DNA from: Bromus sterilis
Lineage: Eukaryota; Streptophyta; Magnoliopsida; Poales; Poaceae
Direction: 5' to 3'
Length of the DNA: 64,000 nt
NCBI GenBank assembly: GCA_950022295.1
Contig: OX465596.1
Coordinates: 130,118,501-130,182,500, forward strand
Position 1 is the stretch's first letter. Every line of letters begins with the position of its first letter. Made by a program: the position numbers and the translations under genes. Positions 22,671 to 34,930 of this stretch are shown piece after piece. The notes under the pieces are model-generated. The model was given only the letters and a program-made list of their open reading frames with translations. It had not been told where the DNA came from and did not search any database.

Positions 22671-23282
22671 CTACAAGGTCGCATGGCGTGCCCTCTTGAT
22701 GGCTGGCTTGACGTCGAGGTCCTCTTCAGAGTTCGAAGGCACGGTATCATCACCCAAGGAATCGCCAGATGATGAAGCCGTTGAAGACGTGGGCATAGGA
22801 CAGCCCAACCTGCCAGAATTGTCACTGCTCGTCTCCTGCCAGCACGGGTCCATGCGATTGCCGCTCGGGTCAAAAGCGCAAATGGTGAGACTACTTTTGC
22901 CATCAAAACGGAAACAAAGAGTATCACCGTCCCGCAACTTCAAACGCCGAGAAAACGACTTCTAGCTAAAACCAAGGAAAATCAAGCAAGAGCTGTCGGT
23001 CTCCAACTCAACATAAGAAGGAGGCCAAGAGCACCCCTGAAGACGAAGAAGCAGGCCATCCAGACCACGCTCAGAAACAATGGTAGCAAATACAGAAGGA
23101 AGAAGAATGCGAGCAGCGTTCCGGCCGCGGACGCGTAGAAGAAAATCATAGTGCCAAACACCCTCCTCTGAGGAAGAGGAGGAAGGCATCAACGCTGCAC
23201 CACGACTAACACCGCGAGAAGAGCGCGGAGTACGACCGCCGCGGCCGCGGCCAGTCATACCTGCACCTCGCTTGGGCCCCAT
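22671..23282 (-). pseudogene. Antisense accessory gene of Tat-A, B3-like domain protein
   Basis: The minus-strand ORF starts MGPKRGAGMTGRGRGG (Arg/Gly-rich). It continues with HYDFLLRVRGRNAARILLP, GLDGLLLRLQG, SYVELE, a SFSRRLKLRDGDTLCFRFDG segment and AFDPSGN, then an acidic Ser-rich tail and basic KRARH near the end. The middle (about 100 residues) resembles a plant B3 DNA-binding fold. One TAG at 22962 replaces the Trp conserved in Tat-D and cuts an otherwise open 204-codon frame. A TATA-like box lies ~90 bases upstream. The function is inferred from pattern only. Confidence 0.65.
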
Positions 23283-23371
23283 GAGAAGAGGAACAGAAAG
23301 AGGAAGATGAAGAAGAGGAGCAAGACGGGAAGAGGACGAACACTACTACTAGACGAAGAAAAGGGGTCTAC

Positions 23372-23378
23372 TTATAGC
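23372..23378 (-). promoter_or_regulatory. TATA-like box of the Tat-A antisense gene
   Basis: The minus strand reads CTATAAG about 90 bases before the antisense ATG. Tat-D has TATAAATT at the matching place. Confidence 0.45.
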
Positions 23379-23754
23379 ACAAACCCAAGAGCATGCATAA
23401 TCCCAGACAACGGGAGCATTTAATTCAAAGACCAAGCGCGCCAGGCAATTCGAATTCCGAGACAAAGATGCCTTCACACGAGAGGCACAGTGCGCTGGAC
23501 GCGTCAAATCAAGCACGTTTTCAATGCGCGCATCGGTAACCCAACAGGCGGCTGCAGCACGCCACAAGGGACATCATCATGACCGGTCATGAAGACATGA
23601 CGGTTCGCAGACAGAGCATCTTTGACGGTCCTCCAGCAAGGAGATCATTACCCTTACCAACACGAGGTAAATTAACATGGCAGCACAAAAGAAAAGGCAG
23701 CCTGCAAGCACCATTTTTTACTGACTCAAATACATTTCTCAAATATATTTAACT

Positions 23755-24250
23755 CCCATCGGGAGCATATCCACCCATGAGATTCTCGGGTGCTCCCTCA
23801 CCTAGAAGAAAAAGACATGCTCGAGTGATTACTCGCACCCATGAGAGTTTTAGGTGCTCCCTCACCTAAAGAATAAATATGTGCTCGAGTAGTCACTCGC
23901 ACTCACAGAGTCCCGAGTGCTCCCTCACTCGAAAGGAAAGAAAAACGCATTAGGGCATTCTATCACCCGAAAGGCAAAAGACGTGCTCGAGTGATTGCTC
24001 GTACCCATGAGAGTCTCGGGTGCTCCCTCACCTAGAAGAAAAGATATGCTCGAGAGATTGCTCGCACCCATGAAAGTTTCGGGTTCTCCCTCACCACGAC
24101 ACAAGATAAGCCGACCTGCACTCACCAGATCGTATGGTCCCCGAGTATCGGGTACTCCCTCACCCCGAGAGCGAAGGCGATCCTCGAGTGATTACTCGCA
24201 GAACTTTGAGTACCCGAGCACTCGAAGACCTCCCGAGCAAGTACTCCTTT
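23755..24250 (+). repeat. Tat-A minisatellite 2
   Basis: About six imperfect ~60-65 base units contain TGCTCGAGTGATTACTCGC, CCCATGAGAGTCTCGGGTG and CTCCCTCACC. The CTCGAGTGATTACTCG core is near-palindromic. Tat-D has about three units at 59145-59340. Confidence 0.8.
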
Positions 24251-24858
24251 ACGTTCTCCCTCGCTCGAGCGCTCGGCAAAGCTCCACGAGTAACCGCTAA
24301 AACAGCTCGCTTGATTGTTTATTCCAAGTGGGTGCATCACTAATTAGGCTCCGTGCCTCGATAAAAAATACATATTCCTGGAACACGATACACTGTGCCA
24401 AGATGCCACACAAGCTTAGCATGTAGGTAAGACCCGGCTGCGCAGATCGGCCGGACTGGGACTTACCGCAGAGCGATTTCACTCCCAATCTTTTCCATGT
24501 GCTTGCATGATAGAAAAGGCCGGACGGACGCGCCTAGGCTACGAACCTTACTGGCGCCAACTGGTCACTGTAAGACCTGCAGCGGCATGACTTTTTCTCG
24601 ACACCAGTGTTCCAAGCTCATGTCGAGGGACGTGAGCTTGATTGGGCTACTGCGGTTTTTGCCACTAGCGCAATTCACCAAGGCTCGACCAGTCGACTCC
24701 TTGGGCCATTTCAGCTTAGCAATCCCTCGAAACAGGTTTTTGTCATGGCCCTAGACTGTCAGCGACCCGTGGTTGAACCGTGCATACATCTAAACGACCC
24801 AAGAACGGACTCGAGTCCCTGCGCGACTCTTCGAGTCCCCCAGGCACACGGGGGCTAC

Positions 24859-25305
24859 TGACGAGGGGGTGACCCCACGACTCCTATGGATGGGCCTACC
24901 CGGTATACCTGAAGATAGAAGGCCCACAAGGATGCCTCCTGGACCAAGCCTTGGCCCGCTAGTGGCACCGAAGTGGGAGTCTACAACTCATAAGGAAAGT
25001 GCAAACCTGCCGTACGGTACAAGCTTAGGGTTAGGAAATATTATCTGTAACCTGAGACGGACTCCCCGAGACCTGGCCGACTATATAAAGGCCAGGAGGG
25101 GGACGTCAAGATGAACCCAATACTCAATCTGTAACCCTAGCCTTGGGCGCACTAGCCTTGGCCTTCCTGTAATCACCATCTCCAAGCAATAATATCGAGC
25201 AGGAACGTATCCTCCTGTTAGCCGACGAGTTATCGTCCAACCTGTGCCTCTCATGACTAACCCAGGGTCCCTGACCATGGGATTTTCCGGGGTACATCCC
25301 CGTCA
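24859..25305 (+). repeat. Tat-A 3' LTR, 447 bp
   Basis: It starts TGACGAGGGGGTGACCCCAC after the purine-rich CACACGGGGGCTAC and ends GGTACATCCCCGTCA. It contains TATATAAA at 25082-25089 and CCTGACCATGGG near the end, as do the other Tat LTRs. It directly abuts the broken integrase of Tat-C at 25306. Confidence 0.85.
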
Positions 25306-28300
25306 TCCGAACTTGAGGTCCTGTCGTAGTACGGCCTCCGCTCCGTACACCAGAAAAAATGGTGTGTATTGGGTTGAAGGGTTTGGAGTGGTGCGCAAGC
25401 TCCATAGAACTACGGGGAGTTCTTTATCCAATTGCCTGCGGCCTGCTCGAGTGGTGCGAGGAGCCGTTTTTTGATTCTGCCGAATACTAGGCTGTTTGCT
25501 TTTTCTACTTGGCCGTTAGATTGCGGGTGTTCGACTGAGTCATAGTTGATCTGGATGCCTAGTTCTTGGCATAAATTTTGGAATTCCGCTGCTGTGAAGT
25601 TTGTTCCGTTGTCCGTGATGATATTGTGTGGCACACCGAATCGAAAGATGATCGACTTGGTGATTGGTATTGCTTCAATCCACTTGGTGAACTTTTCCAC
25701 TGCTACCAGGAGGTGCGTTCTGCCGCCTTTTGTGGATTTCTTGAGCGGACCCACCATGTCGAGTCCCCATGTGGCGAAGGGCCAAGATAATGGTATTGTT
25801 TTTAGCTCGGATGCTGGGGAGTGGGGTCTGCTGGCGAACTTTTGACAGGCGATGCAACATCGCACGATGTCCTCTGCGTTTCGCATGGCGGATGTCCAGT
25901 AGAAACCTGCTCGAAAGGCTTTGTCTATGAGTGCGTGGCCGCTCGCATGGTGTTCGCAGGTGCCCTCATGGATTTCGAGTAGTAGGGCTTTGCCGTCTAC
26001 CTCCCCGATGCACTTTTGGATTACCTGGGAGATGTTGCGTTTGTAGAGCTGTCCGTTGATTATAGTGAACGCCTTTGATCGTCGAATGATTCGCCGGGCT
26101 TCTGCGACGTCTTGCGGCTGGGTGCCTCGTATCAGGAATCTGAGGAAGGGTCTTGTCGAAACCGGGCTTTTCGAGTCCTGCTGGTTCGCCCTCCTCGACT
26201 GCATTGTTGGCTTATTCATCAGTGGCTGGATCCGCTGCTGCTACTTCTGTTGGTTCAGTTTTGCTGCCGGATGCTCTTGCTACGGGTGTCTTGGTTTTGA
26301 TCGATCTTTGGCCGATACTCTCGTGAAAAACTCCTGGAGGGACCGGTCCTCGGGTTGACCCGATGTTGGCGAGCTCGTCTGCCTCTCTGTTCTTTGCTCT
26401 GGCGATGTAGTTGAGCTCGCATCCGTCAAATTCTCCTTCTAGGATGTTGTAGAGCTTCTGGTACACTGCTATTTTATTTGCGATTGCTTCACAGTCCTTC
26501 ATTGTTTGCTCGACGACAAGGTTGGAGTCGCCGTAGAATATGAGGTGAGTGGCGCCAAAGGCCTTTGCCATGCGCATGTCGTGCAGTAGCGCCTCATACT
26601 CCGCTTCGTTGTTTGATGCCTTGCTGAAGTTGATCTGGAGCACGTATTTGACCTTATCTCCTTTGGGTGAGATTAGCCCAACGCCTGCTCCAGCCCCTTG
26701 GTGCCTTTTGGACCCGTCGAAGAACATCTTCCATGAGATGGAGAGGTCTGGAGAACCGGGTGTTTGTACTTCTATCCACTCGACCAGAAAATCTAGGAGT
26801 ACTTGAGCTTTGATCGTTGTTGGGTGCTTGTATTGCAGGTCGCGAGGGCTGAGTTCGATGTTCCACTTGGCGACTTGACATGTTTCACCTGGGTTGTTCA
26901 GGATGTCTGCGAGTGGTGCGCTGCTAACAACTGTGATTAGGTGCTCTTCGAAGTAGTGCGTTACTTTCCGTGATGTCATGACGATGGTATACACGAGCTT
27001 TTGGTAATGCGGGTACCTCTGGTGGGATTTTGTTAGGAACTTTATTAGGTGATAGATTGGCCTCTATATGCTTTGTACTTTGCCTTCATCCGCGCGCTCA
27101 ACTACGAGCACGGTTCTGACCACGCTGATGCATGCTGCTATGTAGAGATACCGAGGTTCTCGCTCCTTTGGTACTGCCAAAATTAGTGGGGTTGAAAGGG
27201 TCTTTTTGAGGTCCTCGAATGCGTTCCGGGCTTCTTTCGTCCACTCAAATTTTCTTCGTTTTCTGAGCAATTGGTAGAATGGCAGGGTTCTTTCTCCCAA
27301 TTTGCTGATGAAACGGCTCACGATTGCGAGTCTTCTGGTGAGTTGCTGGACACCCTTAACGTCGACCGGTTCTTGCATCCTTGCAAGTGCTTGGATTTTT
27401 TCTGGGTTGGCTTCGACTCCTCCGGAAGAGACCATGTACCCGATCAGTTTTCCAGCCGGGACGCTGAACACGCATTTCTTTGGGTTGAGCTTGATCCTGT
27501 ATTTGTTGAGTGTTGCGAAGGTTTCTCGGAGGTTGTCGAGTATTGTGTCCGCGTTGTATGTTTTGACGATGATTCGTCGATGTAGACTTGGACGTTCCTG
27601 CCAATTTGGTCTCTTAAGCATGACTACATCATTTGTTGGTATGTGGCTCCAGCATTCTTCAGCCCGAACGACATCATTTTGTAGTGTGCTCTTCGTCTTC
27701 TTCCTTCATCCTGATTTGGTTGTATCCTGAGTAGGCGTCGAGAAAGGACAGCAGGTCGCATCTTGCAGTTGAGTCGATGATCTGGTCGATCCTTGGGAGA
27801 GGTAAGTGGTCCTTTGGGCAATGTTTGTTGACGGGCCCGTAGTCGACGCACATGCATAGTACATCGTTGTATTTTTAGGTACCAGAACTGGATTTGCGAC
27901 CCAAGTGACTTTCTTTATTTCCCAGATGAATTGTACGTCGAGTAATCGGTTGACTTATTCTCCGATGGCTCTTCGCGTTGGTTTGGAGAATCTGCGCAGC
28001 GCCTGCTTCATTGGCTTGGTGTTTGGGTAGATTTGCAGTGCGTGTTCTGCGAACTCTCGGGGTATTCCGGGCATGTCGGCCGGACACCAGGCAAAAAATT
28101 CCACTCCTTGCGGAGGAAAATCATGAGGGTTGTTGCTTGGTCTTCTGGTAGGTGAGCATAGATTTGCACCGTCTTCGCCGGGTCCGTCGGGTGAACTTGA
28201 TGAGTGGCTGTGTCGCTGTTGATGTTGAAATCGCGAGCGGATTCTTTTTTCTCGCTTTTACTTGCTAGTGGAAAGATGCTCTTGTCTACCACCATGGCTA

Positions 28301-29307
28301 TCTCTTCGAGCTGCTGGTGTGCTCCAAACGTGTCAGAGACCTGATGGAAGTCTCGGTCACATTGATCTGATTTGAAGAAGTTTCCGTTAACCGTGATGAC
28401 CCATGAGGGACCGGGCATCTTGAGCTTGAGGAATGCGTAGTGCGGGACCGCCAAGAATTGTGCGAATGCATGCCAGCCAAGTATGGCATGGTACTGGGAT
28501 TCCCAGTCGAGTACCTCGAACTCGAGGATTTTTCTTACAAAGTTTCCCTTGCTGTCGAAAATGACGTCGAGCTCTATTTATCCCAGGGAGGAGGCTGCTT
28601 CCCCCGTTACTACACCGTCGATTGTGACGCCTGAGTTTTTCTAGCCTGGTCGTTGAATCGACATCTTGCACAAGGTGCTGGTGAAGATGATTTTCAGGTT
28701 GCTTCCCACGTCCATGAATACTCTGTCCATGTTGTAACCACCAATCTAAGCTTTGAGGACCAAAGGTGCGTGCCCTGGTCTCGGAGTTTTAGGCGGATGG
28801 TCGTCTTGCGAGAAGGTGATGTTGGTTTCTGAACCATATAGGTGGTAGGTTTCTCCTGTCAATAGGTCTGCGGCTGCTCGAGCTAGAAGAGTGTGTGTCT
28901 CCTGTTTTTCCTTTGATAGTCGACCCTCTTGGATCATGCAGACTCGTCCATGGGACGGCGGGTACCACTTTTCTGAGTTGGGCATTGGTGATTGTTCTGT
29001 CTCTCGAGCCCGTTTGGCTTTGCGTTGCTTATCTTTCTTGACTCTATCGGTGTAGCTTGATCTGATGCGTCCCCAATCATCTTCGAAACAATGGATTCTA
29101 GAAGGTCCATTCAGCTGCTCTTGGGTTGTGAGTTTGCTGGAGCCGGCGTGCCTTCTTCTTCTTGCAATGCGGAACGACTGCGAGGGATCTTCTAAACGAG
29201 AGTGGAATCTTGGATCTAGCTCGATTCCGTCATTGGTCGAGTAGTTGCGGACCATCTTGGCGAATTCTTCCGGTCTTTGGTCGTGGTCGTAGTACTCGCC
29301 GGATTGA
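25306..29307 (-). pseudogene. Tat-C pol polyprotein, broken
   Basis: The gag C-terminal/linker piece is at 29255-28746 (KLTTQEQLNGPSRIHCFEDD). The protease follows with VFMDVGSNLKIIF (~28690). RT is at 28454-27064, with its YVDD box degraded by a nearby frame change (~27570). RNase H (WKMFFDGSKR) is at 26994-26212. Integrase is at 26219-25410, with HEGTCEHH, CIACQKF, WGLDMVGP, ITDNGTNF and HPQSNGQVEKAN. At least five frame changes separate these blocks. The integrase C-terminus is cut at 25306. Confidence 0.85.
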
Positions 29308-29312
29308 GTTTC

Positions 29313-32300
29313 TGTAACACCCCAAAAATCAGGTTATTGATTTTTGTGTTGTTATTCCTTCCTAGCTTTTTCCTCCCGATATTTTCCCCTGGAGTCTGGT
29401 TTATGACCAGAAGAATCCAGACAATCCTTGACCTTACAACCCCTTTCTCTGCCCTTTGCAAGGCAAGATCCCTCCCCAGACCCTCGATCCCGAATATGCA
29501 AGGATATTGCCACGTCAGGTGCGATGTTCTTCATATCAGCTTAACTTCATTGGTGTCAATCGATGGAATTAAATCCCGGAAAATGCCTAGACATCTCTAA
29601 AGGTGGTGTAAACTTGTGGAGATGATCTTGGTTATCCTATTGACCTCCCCCAAAGATATTGGCTATGATTGAATAAAGGAAATTGCGATTTTCTTTATAA
29701 AGCCAATAATTCCCTTTTAGCCCATTTGCAAAGGAGCTACCATTTTTGTTGCCCCATTTGTCCTCAAATGAATTGTGGAGCTCCTAGTATCCAACCCATA
29801 GCCATTTCTATCAAAACATGGGGTTCCATAGTTCAAATTATGATCATAGCTTCCATTTGCAAATTCAGGGCAGAATAGCACTTTCCAAAGGAAGTGTTAT
29901 TTATATTTGCCCATTGCCTCCCAAACTTTTTGTGCCTTTTCCCCTGCCCATTTCATGGTGTAGTACCAAATTTGAGCCATAATGTCCAAGCTAGTACTGC
30001 ACACTAAATTCCCAAAGTTTCTGTCCAACAGGCAACTTTGTGAAGGAAGTGCAAGCTAGACTTGTCCATTTGAGCTGAAATTTTGCGTACACACTTATCC
30101 TAGTGTATGATGAAGCTCTGCCAAATTTAATTTCAAGCCAAGGGGAGCAGTGTGCTAGCCACACCACAGCACAATCAACTTCTGCCTAGTTGGTGCATTT
30201 GTAAAGGGAGTGGCATGTACAGTGATCCATTTGAGCTCAAACTTGGTAGTGGTAATCACCATTGGATAAGATTGCTGTGACACAAGTTTCAGGCCATTTC
30301 ACCAAATGAGCCTCCCCCAGTTCAGCACAAACACTTTGATGTTGCCACCTAGGTCAGGTCACTTTCAGCTGCTAGGTGCCACTCAGGCCAGAACAAGCAT
30401 GTGCATCTTCCTCCTGAGGTATCACCTCCCCCAGTGGACATGGTCCCTGGTCATTTGCACGCCCTGGACACATGGTGGCCTAGGTGACCACGCATGCTGC
30501 GTGTCCATCTCGCGTCCAGCTCACGCCCAACTAAGTGTTTGTACTGCGTTCTTATCCACACTGTCCATTTCCTCGTGTCCCAACATGTCTACCTTGATCC
30601 CTACTCGAAGCACGCTCGCCGCGTTCTCCGACGCCTCGTCTTGTAGCCCCTGACCGCCCATGCCGACATCGATGCTCGCCACGGCCTGGCCGCCGCGTGT
30701 CCATGGCTTAGATCCTTCCCGATCTCTCCCGAGCATTCTCCTGGCTATTTAAGCCGCAGCCCGACCCCTCCCCCTCGAGCTCGTGGTCGACCCGCCTCCC
30801 CACGGTCGAAGCCTCGCCGCCATGGCCGAGGGCTCGCCGCGGCCACACCCCGCTGCCAGGGCCGAGGCCCCGCCGCCATAGCCTCTCCCCCGACGCCTCC
30901 TAGCCCTTTGCCCCATGCCCCTGGGCCGAGCCCCTCCGCCGCGCTCCATCCGGCCAGGAGCCAGGCCCGCCTCCATCGCCCGGCTCGACCGAGCCCACCC
31001 GCGACCGCAGCGCCATGGCGGGACGGCAAGGCCAGCCACCCCGCGCGCCCTGGCAGCCACCGGAGGCCACGGCCTGGCCAGCCGCAGCCGGTGGCCATCC
31101 CGGCAGCCCCGCGCGCACCGGCCCCCGGCGGCAACCGCGTCGGCTGTGCCCGCTCTGTTTCACGAGATCGAGCAGAGGAGAGAGATACAGAGGAGGCTGG
31201 AGACAGAGGAGCTGACGGGCGGGCCCCGCCTGTCAGCCAGCAGACCGGACCCGCGCGCGTGTATTCATCCGAATACGTTTCCCTGTATGTGAAGACGTCT
31301 TCCGGAAATACGTGTCCCCGCTGGAGAAAGCGTACTTGGGTACTGCATCAGCCCGGAATGCCCTTTCCCGTATGGAAAGCGTATTAACGTTCTGCTGCGT
31401 CCGGAATACGTTTTATGTTGACGGAAGCTTAATTTCCACGAAAGACGCTTTCTCTCTCCGGTTCCGAAGGGTTATATTGTGGACGTTCACCCGATGGGGG
31501 CATTTTTCTGCCTATCGAGCGAACGGCCGTATCTTCGCGACCATAACTCCGACCGAGGTGATCCAAAAGCCCAGGTTTACAGTTTTCCGAGCCCGTCCCA
31601 TTGGTGCAAGTTTCTTGATGTTTTGGCATTGTGAGATTTACCCTTTTTCCCCCGGTTGTCGTTAGGCTTCACCGGAGAACCGTCGATCCCGTCGGATCTT
31701 TTCGGAAGGTGATCGCACGTCCGCCCGGCGTATTGGTCGACCCCCCAGGCAAGCAAGCCATATTATATATGCTCTAAGCATTGTGCTGTGTTGTTCTTGT
31801 GTGTATAAAATGTGATCTCGTCATGTTTCTTTAACAATGAACTAAACCCTGACCTGTAAACTTGACTTGACATGCTTATGCCATGCTTACGTGATATGTT
31901 TATGTCGATCATGCTATGTTCACTCGTAAGTATCATGCTTGTGTTGTTTGTACATGTCTACTTGATATGATAATGATCATGCCATGTTTACTGGTTAGTA
32001 TCATGGCCATGTTGTTCATGTTAATTATAGCATGCTTATGCCGGTAGTTTTACATGTGTTGACCTTATTCATGCTTTAATATCCATGCTTACTAGATTCA
32101 TACCATGCCATGCTATTGGTTGCACGTGTTTGGTACCTTGTACAATGTATGCTGCAAGAACTAATGCTAAAACTTGATGAACATAATATAACCGTTGACC
32201 AAGTGCCACCGAACCGGGCTTTATTCGTGCAGCCACATTTTCCTGTATGGGCAGGCCTTAGATTGGGCTATCGTAGTGCCTTCTACGGGTATCACTAAAG

Positions 32301-33589
32301 AGAGGAGGTTATGCATGCACGCTACCCTGGCCCGGTAGGTGGTGCTAACCTTGACATCCAGAGTTATTTACCCGGGGGTCCCAGAGGAGGAGAAATTTTA
32401 TGGACCACGTGTTGGACAGGGCCATGTGATGGTCAGTGTCGGAAGGACACAGGGATACCCAAGACAGTGTGTCGGTGATACCATAGGGAGGTTACACGGT
32501 AGTCGAGTTTTGTTGGAGAAGTCCTAGCTCACTCTTGCGGAACGAGTTCCAAGGATCCTGTGGGACAAGTTCCGGGGTGCTGGGTGGAGGAAGAACTCCA
32601 TAGTGTGGGTAAAGTGAACAAACTCTACAGAGTCACAATCTATTCGAATAGCCGCGTCCTCGGTCATGGGACAAAGTTCGTACTAGGTCACACTATGGTC
32701 AACACGAACCGGTATAATAATGGTGCTGAGTTGCTGGTCATGCATTGACCGGAATGATTGGGTGGTAACATAAGGACACCTAATGCGTTGAGTGGTCATG
32801 CGATGACCGGAATGATTGGGTGGTAACATAAGGACACCTAATGCGTTGAGTGGTCATGCGATGACCCGTCACTTGAAGGTGGAGTCGGTAATGATTCCGA
32901 GGTAAGCTGCATGGTCATGCGATGATCATGAGTGTTCCATGTGTTGTTTGCACTAGTTTTAATCATGGTAGAATGCTCATTTCATTATGATGATATTGAT
33001 CATTCCATGTGTTGATTGTTATTGCTCTGGTTTTGCTCTTAATAGCATGCTAGCTAGATTCATCATGTTAATATTACTTATGCCATTATTATTAATATTG
33101 ATTAAGTTGCATTGCTATTATAACTAATATCACTCTAATAACTTAAGGCATGCTTGAATTCCATGGATTGATTTTCTTGTTGTATATGTTACTTGGTTTT
33201 CTTGTTTGCGAGTACATTCAAACGTACTCACATGGCTTTCATCCCTGGCTATTCGCGTAGCCAGATTTTCAGGTTTATCTAAGGATCTGCTTTCCCTAGG
33301 AGGAGTCGAGCGTTTGCGAGCTAGGAAGAGTAACCCAGTCAGATCCCACTGGATTGGAGCCGCTCCAAGTCCGTGCTGCCGTAGACAGTTTATATTCCAC
33401 CGCCCCCATCTCCGTAATGAGCCATCTATGGTGGTAATATATTGATTCAAGCCACTTTGGCTTATGAATCCTTTGCAGTTGTGCCTATGTTCTTGGTACG
33501 TGTTGTAAGCGCGCACACCAGAGTGATTCCTGGGCTGGTGTGTGGGCGACACTCGTGTGTGTACAGTGGTATTCAGGCCGGGTGTCACA
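29313..33589 (+). mobile_element. Solo LTR of a giant-LTR Ty3 family, 4277 bp
   Basis: It starts TGTAACACCCCAAAAATC and ends GCCGGGTGTCACA. It is flanked on both sides by GTTTC (29308-29312 and 33590-33594), a perfect 5-bp target duplication inside Tat-C. No internal coding region exists, so it is a solo LTR left by LTR-LTR recombination. Inside are a TATA-like GCTATTTAAG (~30742), a GC-rich leader (30770-31250), the CTATTCGAATAGCCGCG motif (~32641) and a GAGTAC...GTACTC repeat (~33210). ORFs in the GC-rich part are not convincing. Confidence 0.9.
32746..32870. repeat. 58-bp direct tandem duplication in the solo LTR
   Basis: Two nearly identical 58-base units begin TGACCGGAATGATTGGGTGG at 32746 and 32804, and a third start at 32862 breaks off. 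Confidence 0.9.
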
Positions 33590-33594
33590 GTTTC

Positions 33595-34006
33595 GGAACC
33601 CTCGTCGCAAGTTGCGACGGCTGCTCGGACGTCGGCAGGTGCTCAGGTGGAGGCGGGTGCTCGGGTGGATGTCAGAGCTGCTGCGTTTGGCGGCGATTCT
33701 TTGAGAGAGAATTCGATTTGGACTTCTTGCTTTGGCTTTGCGACTGGCCTTGTGGCTGCGGCTTGTGTATGGTTTCTGAGTCCCCGAGATTTTCTTCGCT
33801 GGGCGCGACTTTGGTAGTCGCCAAAGGGTTGATCATGGCGCAGCCGCCGGCCGAGTGATCTTGGAGGCGCGATGGAGAGGCTTGCGATGAACCTGAGTTC
33901 TTCGAGTGGATTGGATCTTTCTCGAGTCCTCGAGTTGTGATTTTTTGATAATGGGACCGCCGAGATCGTGATTCCAACATGCGTCTTCCTCATGGTCGGA
34001 TCCAAT
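33595..34006 (-). pseudogene. Tat-C polyprotein N-terminal leader region
   Basis: The minus frame is open from inside the LTR across the decayed PBS. Its peptide VGITISAVP with a following NSR..RSNPLEE segment matches the same region of Tat-D (VGITISAVPSS, NSRERARPNSLEG). No capsid-type sequence is found here. Only ~570 bases separate the PBS from the zinc-finger-like SRIHCFEDD, excluding the solo LTR. Confidence 0.6.
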
Positions 34007-34454
34007 TGACGAGGATTGACCTCGGCAAATCCCATGGTTAGGAACCCTGGGTTAGATCGTAGAGGAGATGTCCAGGTTGGCGATACTCGTCGGCTAACAG
34101 GAGAAAGCACTTCCTGCTCGATTATATTACGATGGAGGCTATTACAGTGGAGGTCCAGGCGAGTTCGCTCGGGACCGGAGGTGTTGCTTGAATATTCGAT
34201 GCCCTAGACGTCCCCTCTCCCAACCTTTATATACTAGGCTGGGTCGCAAGGAGTCCATCTAAGTTTAAAGAGAGGATTTCCTAATCTAACTTTAATCTTG
34301 GCCGTCAAGTCCCGACTTCATAATCGTCGAGGACTCTTATGGCCGTGCCTCGAGTAGGCCAGGACTGGGCCGGTCGAGGCTTCCAGCGGGCCCTCTATCT
34401 TGATACGCGCCAGGTACCCTCATCTGTAGGAGTCGTGGGGTCGCCCTCTCATCA
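34007..34454 (-). repeat. Tat-C 5' LTR, 448 bp
   Basis: On the minus strand it starts TGATGAGAGGGCGACCCCAC and ends CAATCCTCGTCA. A TATATAAA box (plus-strand TTTATATA at 34226-34233) and the ATGGGA near the end are as in the other Tat LTRs. The following bases GAGCG would be one TSD copy; its partner is lost. Confidence 0.85.
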
Positions 34455-34537
34455 GAGCGTATAATGCCAAGGCTTTGGATGCACCGGCGAAGTATGCGCC
34501 AACTCTCAAGGTGAGAAAGGGCAATGCATGGTACCGA
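34455..34537. other. Short pre-insertion flank between Tat-C and CACTA-1
   Basis: These 83 bases are the target into which CACTA-1 inserted. The sequence continues at 62343 after the CGA target duplication. One plus frame is open but too short to assign. Confidence 0.4.
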
Positions 34538-34930
34538 CACTACTAGAGAAAAGCCTATACATGGAAATCTTATTAGTGGCGCATATTCAACATAATGCGC
34601 CACTAGGTTATAAGGGGTGGTGCACTGTCTAAAAATGTGCCACCACTAAGAGCTTAGAGGTGGCGCATGTTGTAATATGCGCCACCCATAAGGGTGGGCC
34701 AGCCCTGGATCCTCTTAGGGGTGGCGCATTTGGCAAAATGCGCCACCCCTAAGAATGTTATAGGTGGCGCATATTGCTGATGTGCCACCCCTAAGAGCTT
34801 ATGGGTGGCGCATATAGGAAATGCGCCACCCCTAAGAGCTTAGGAGTGGCGCATTTCCTGTATGCGCCACCCATAAGCATCAAGAAATGCGCCACCACTT
34901 ACATGCAATATGTGCCACCCCTAAGTATGG
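34538..34930. repeat. CACTA-1 left TIR and subterminal repeats
   Basis: After the TIR come about a dozen GTGGCGCAT/ATGCGCCAC motifs in alternating orientation, separated by CCCTAAGAGCTTA-type spacers. They are presumed TNPA binding sites. Confidence 0.9.

Larger units (their letters stand above)
17164..25305 (+). mobile_element. Tat-lineage Ty3 retrotransposon Tat-A, 5'-truncated
   Basis: It begins abruptly just before the protease, at a point matching ~52147 of Tat-D. It continues through RT, RNase H and integrase, a 70-base minisatellite, an antisense ORF, a second minisatellite and a 3' LTR (24859-25305). The 5' LTR, PBS and gag are missing. The large 3' region with an antisense ORF fits the Tat/Retand-type group; the lineage is inferred. 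Confidence 0.85.
25306..34454 (-). mobile_element. Tat-lineage Ty3 retrotransposon Tat-C, 3'-truncated and split
   Basis: On the minus strand: 5' LTR (34454-34007), decayed PBS, leader coding region, then a 4.28 kb solo LTR of another family inserted at 29308-29312. After that come protease, RT, RNase H and integrase, ending abruptly at 25306 inside the integrase C-terminal part. No 3' LTR follows; Tat-A's 3' LTR lies against the break. Confidence 0.85.

Noticed and set aside
30745..31390. Overlapping Pro/Ala/Gly-rich ORFs on both strands in the solo LTR
   Set aside because: High-GC compositional ORFs in an LTR leader; all frames open equally.
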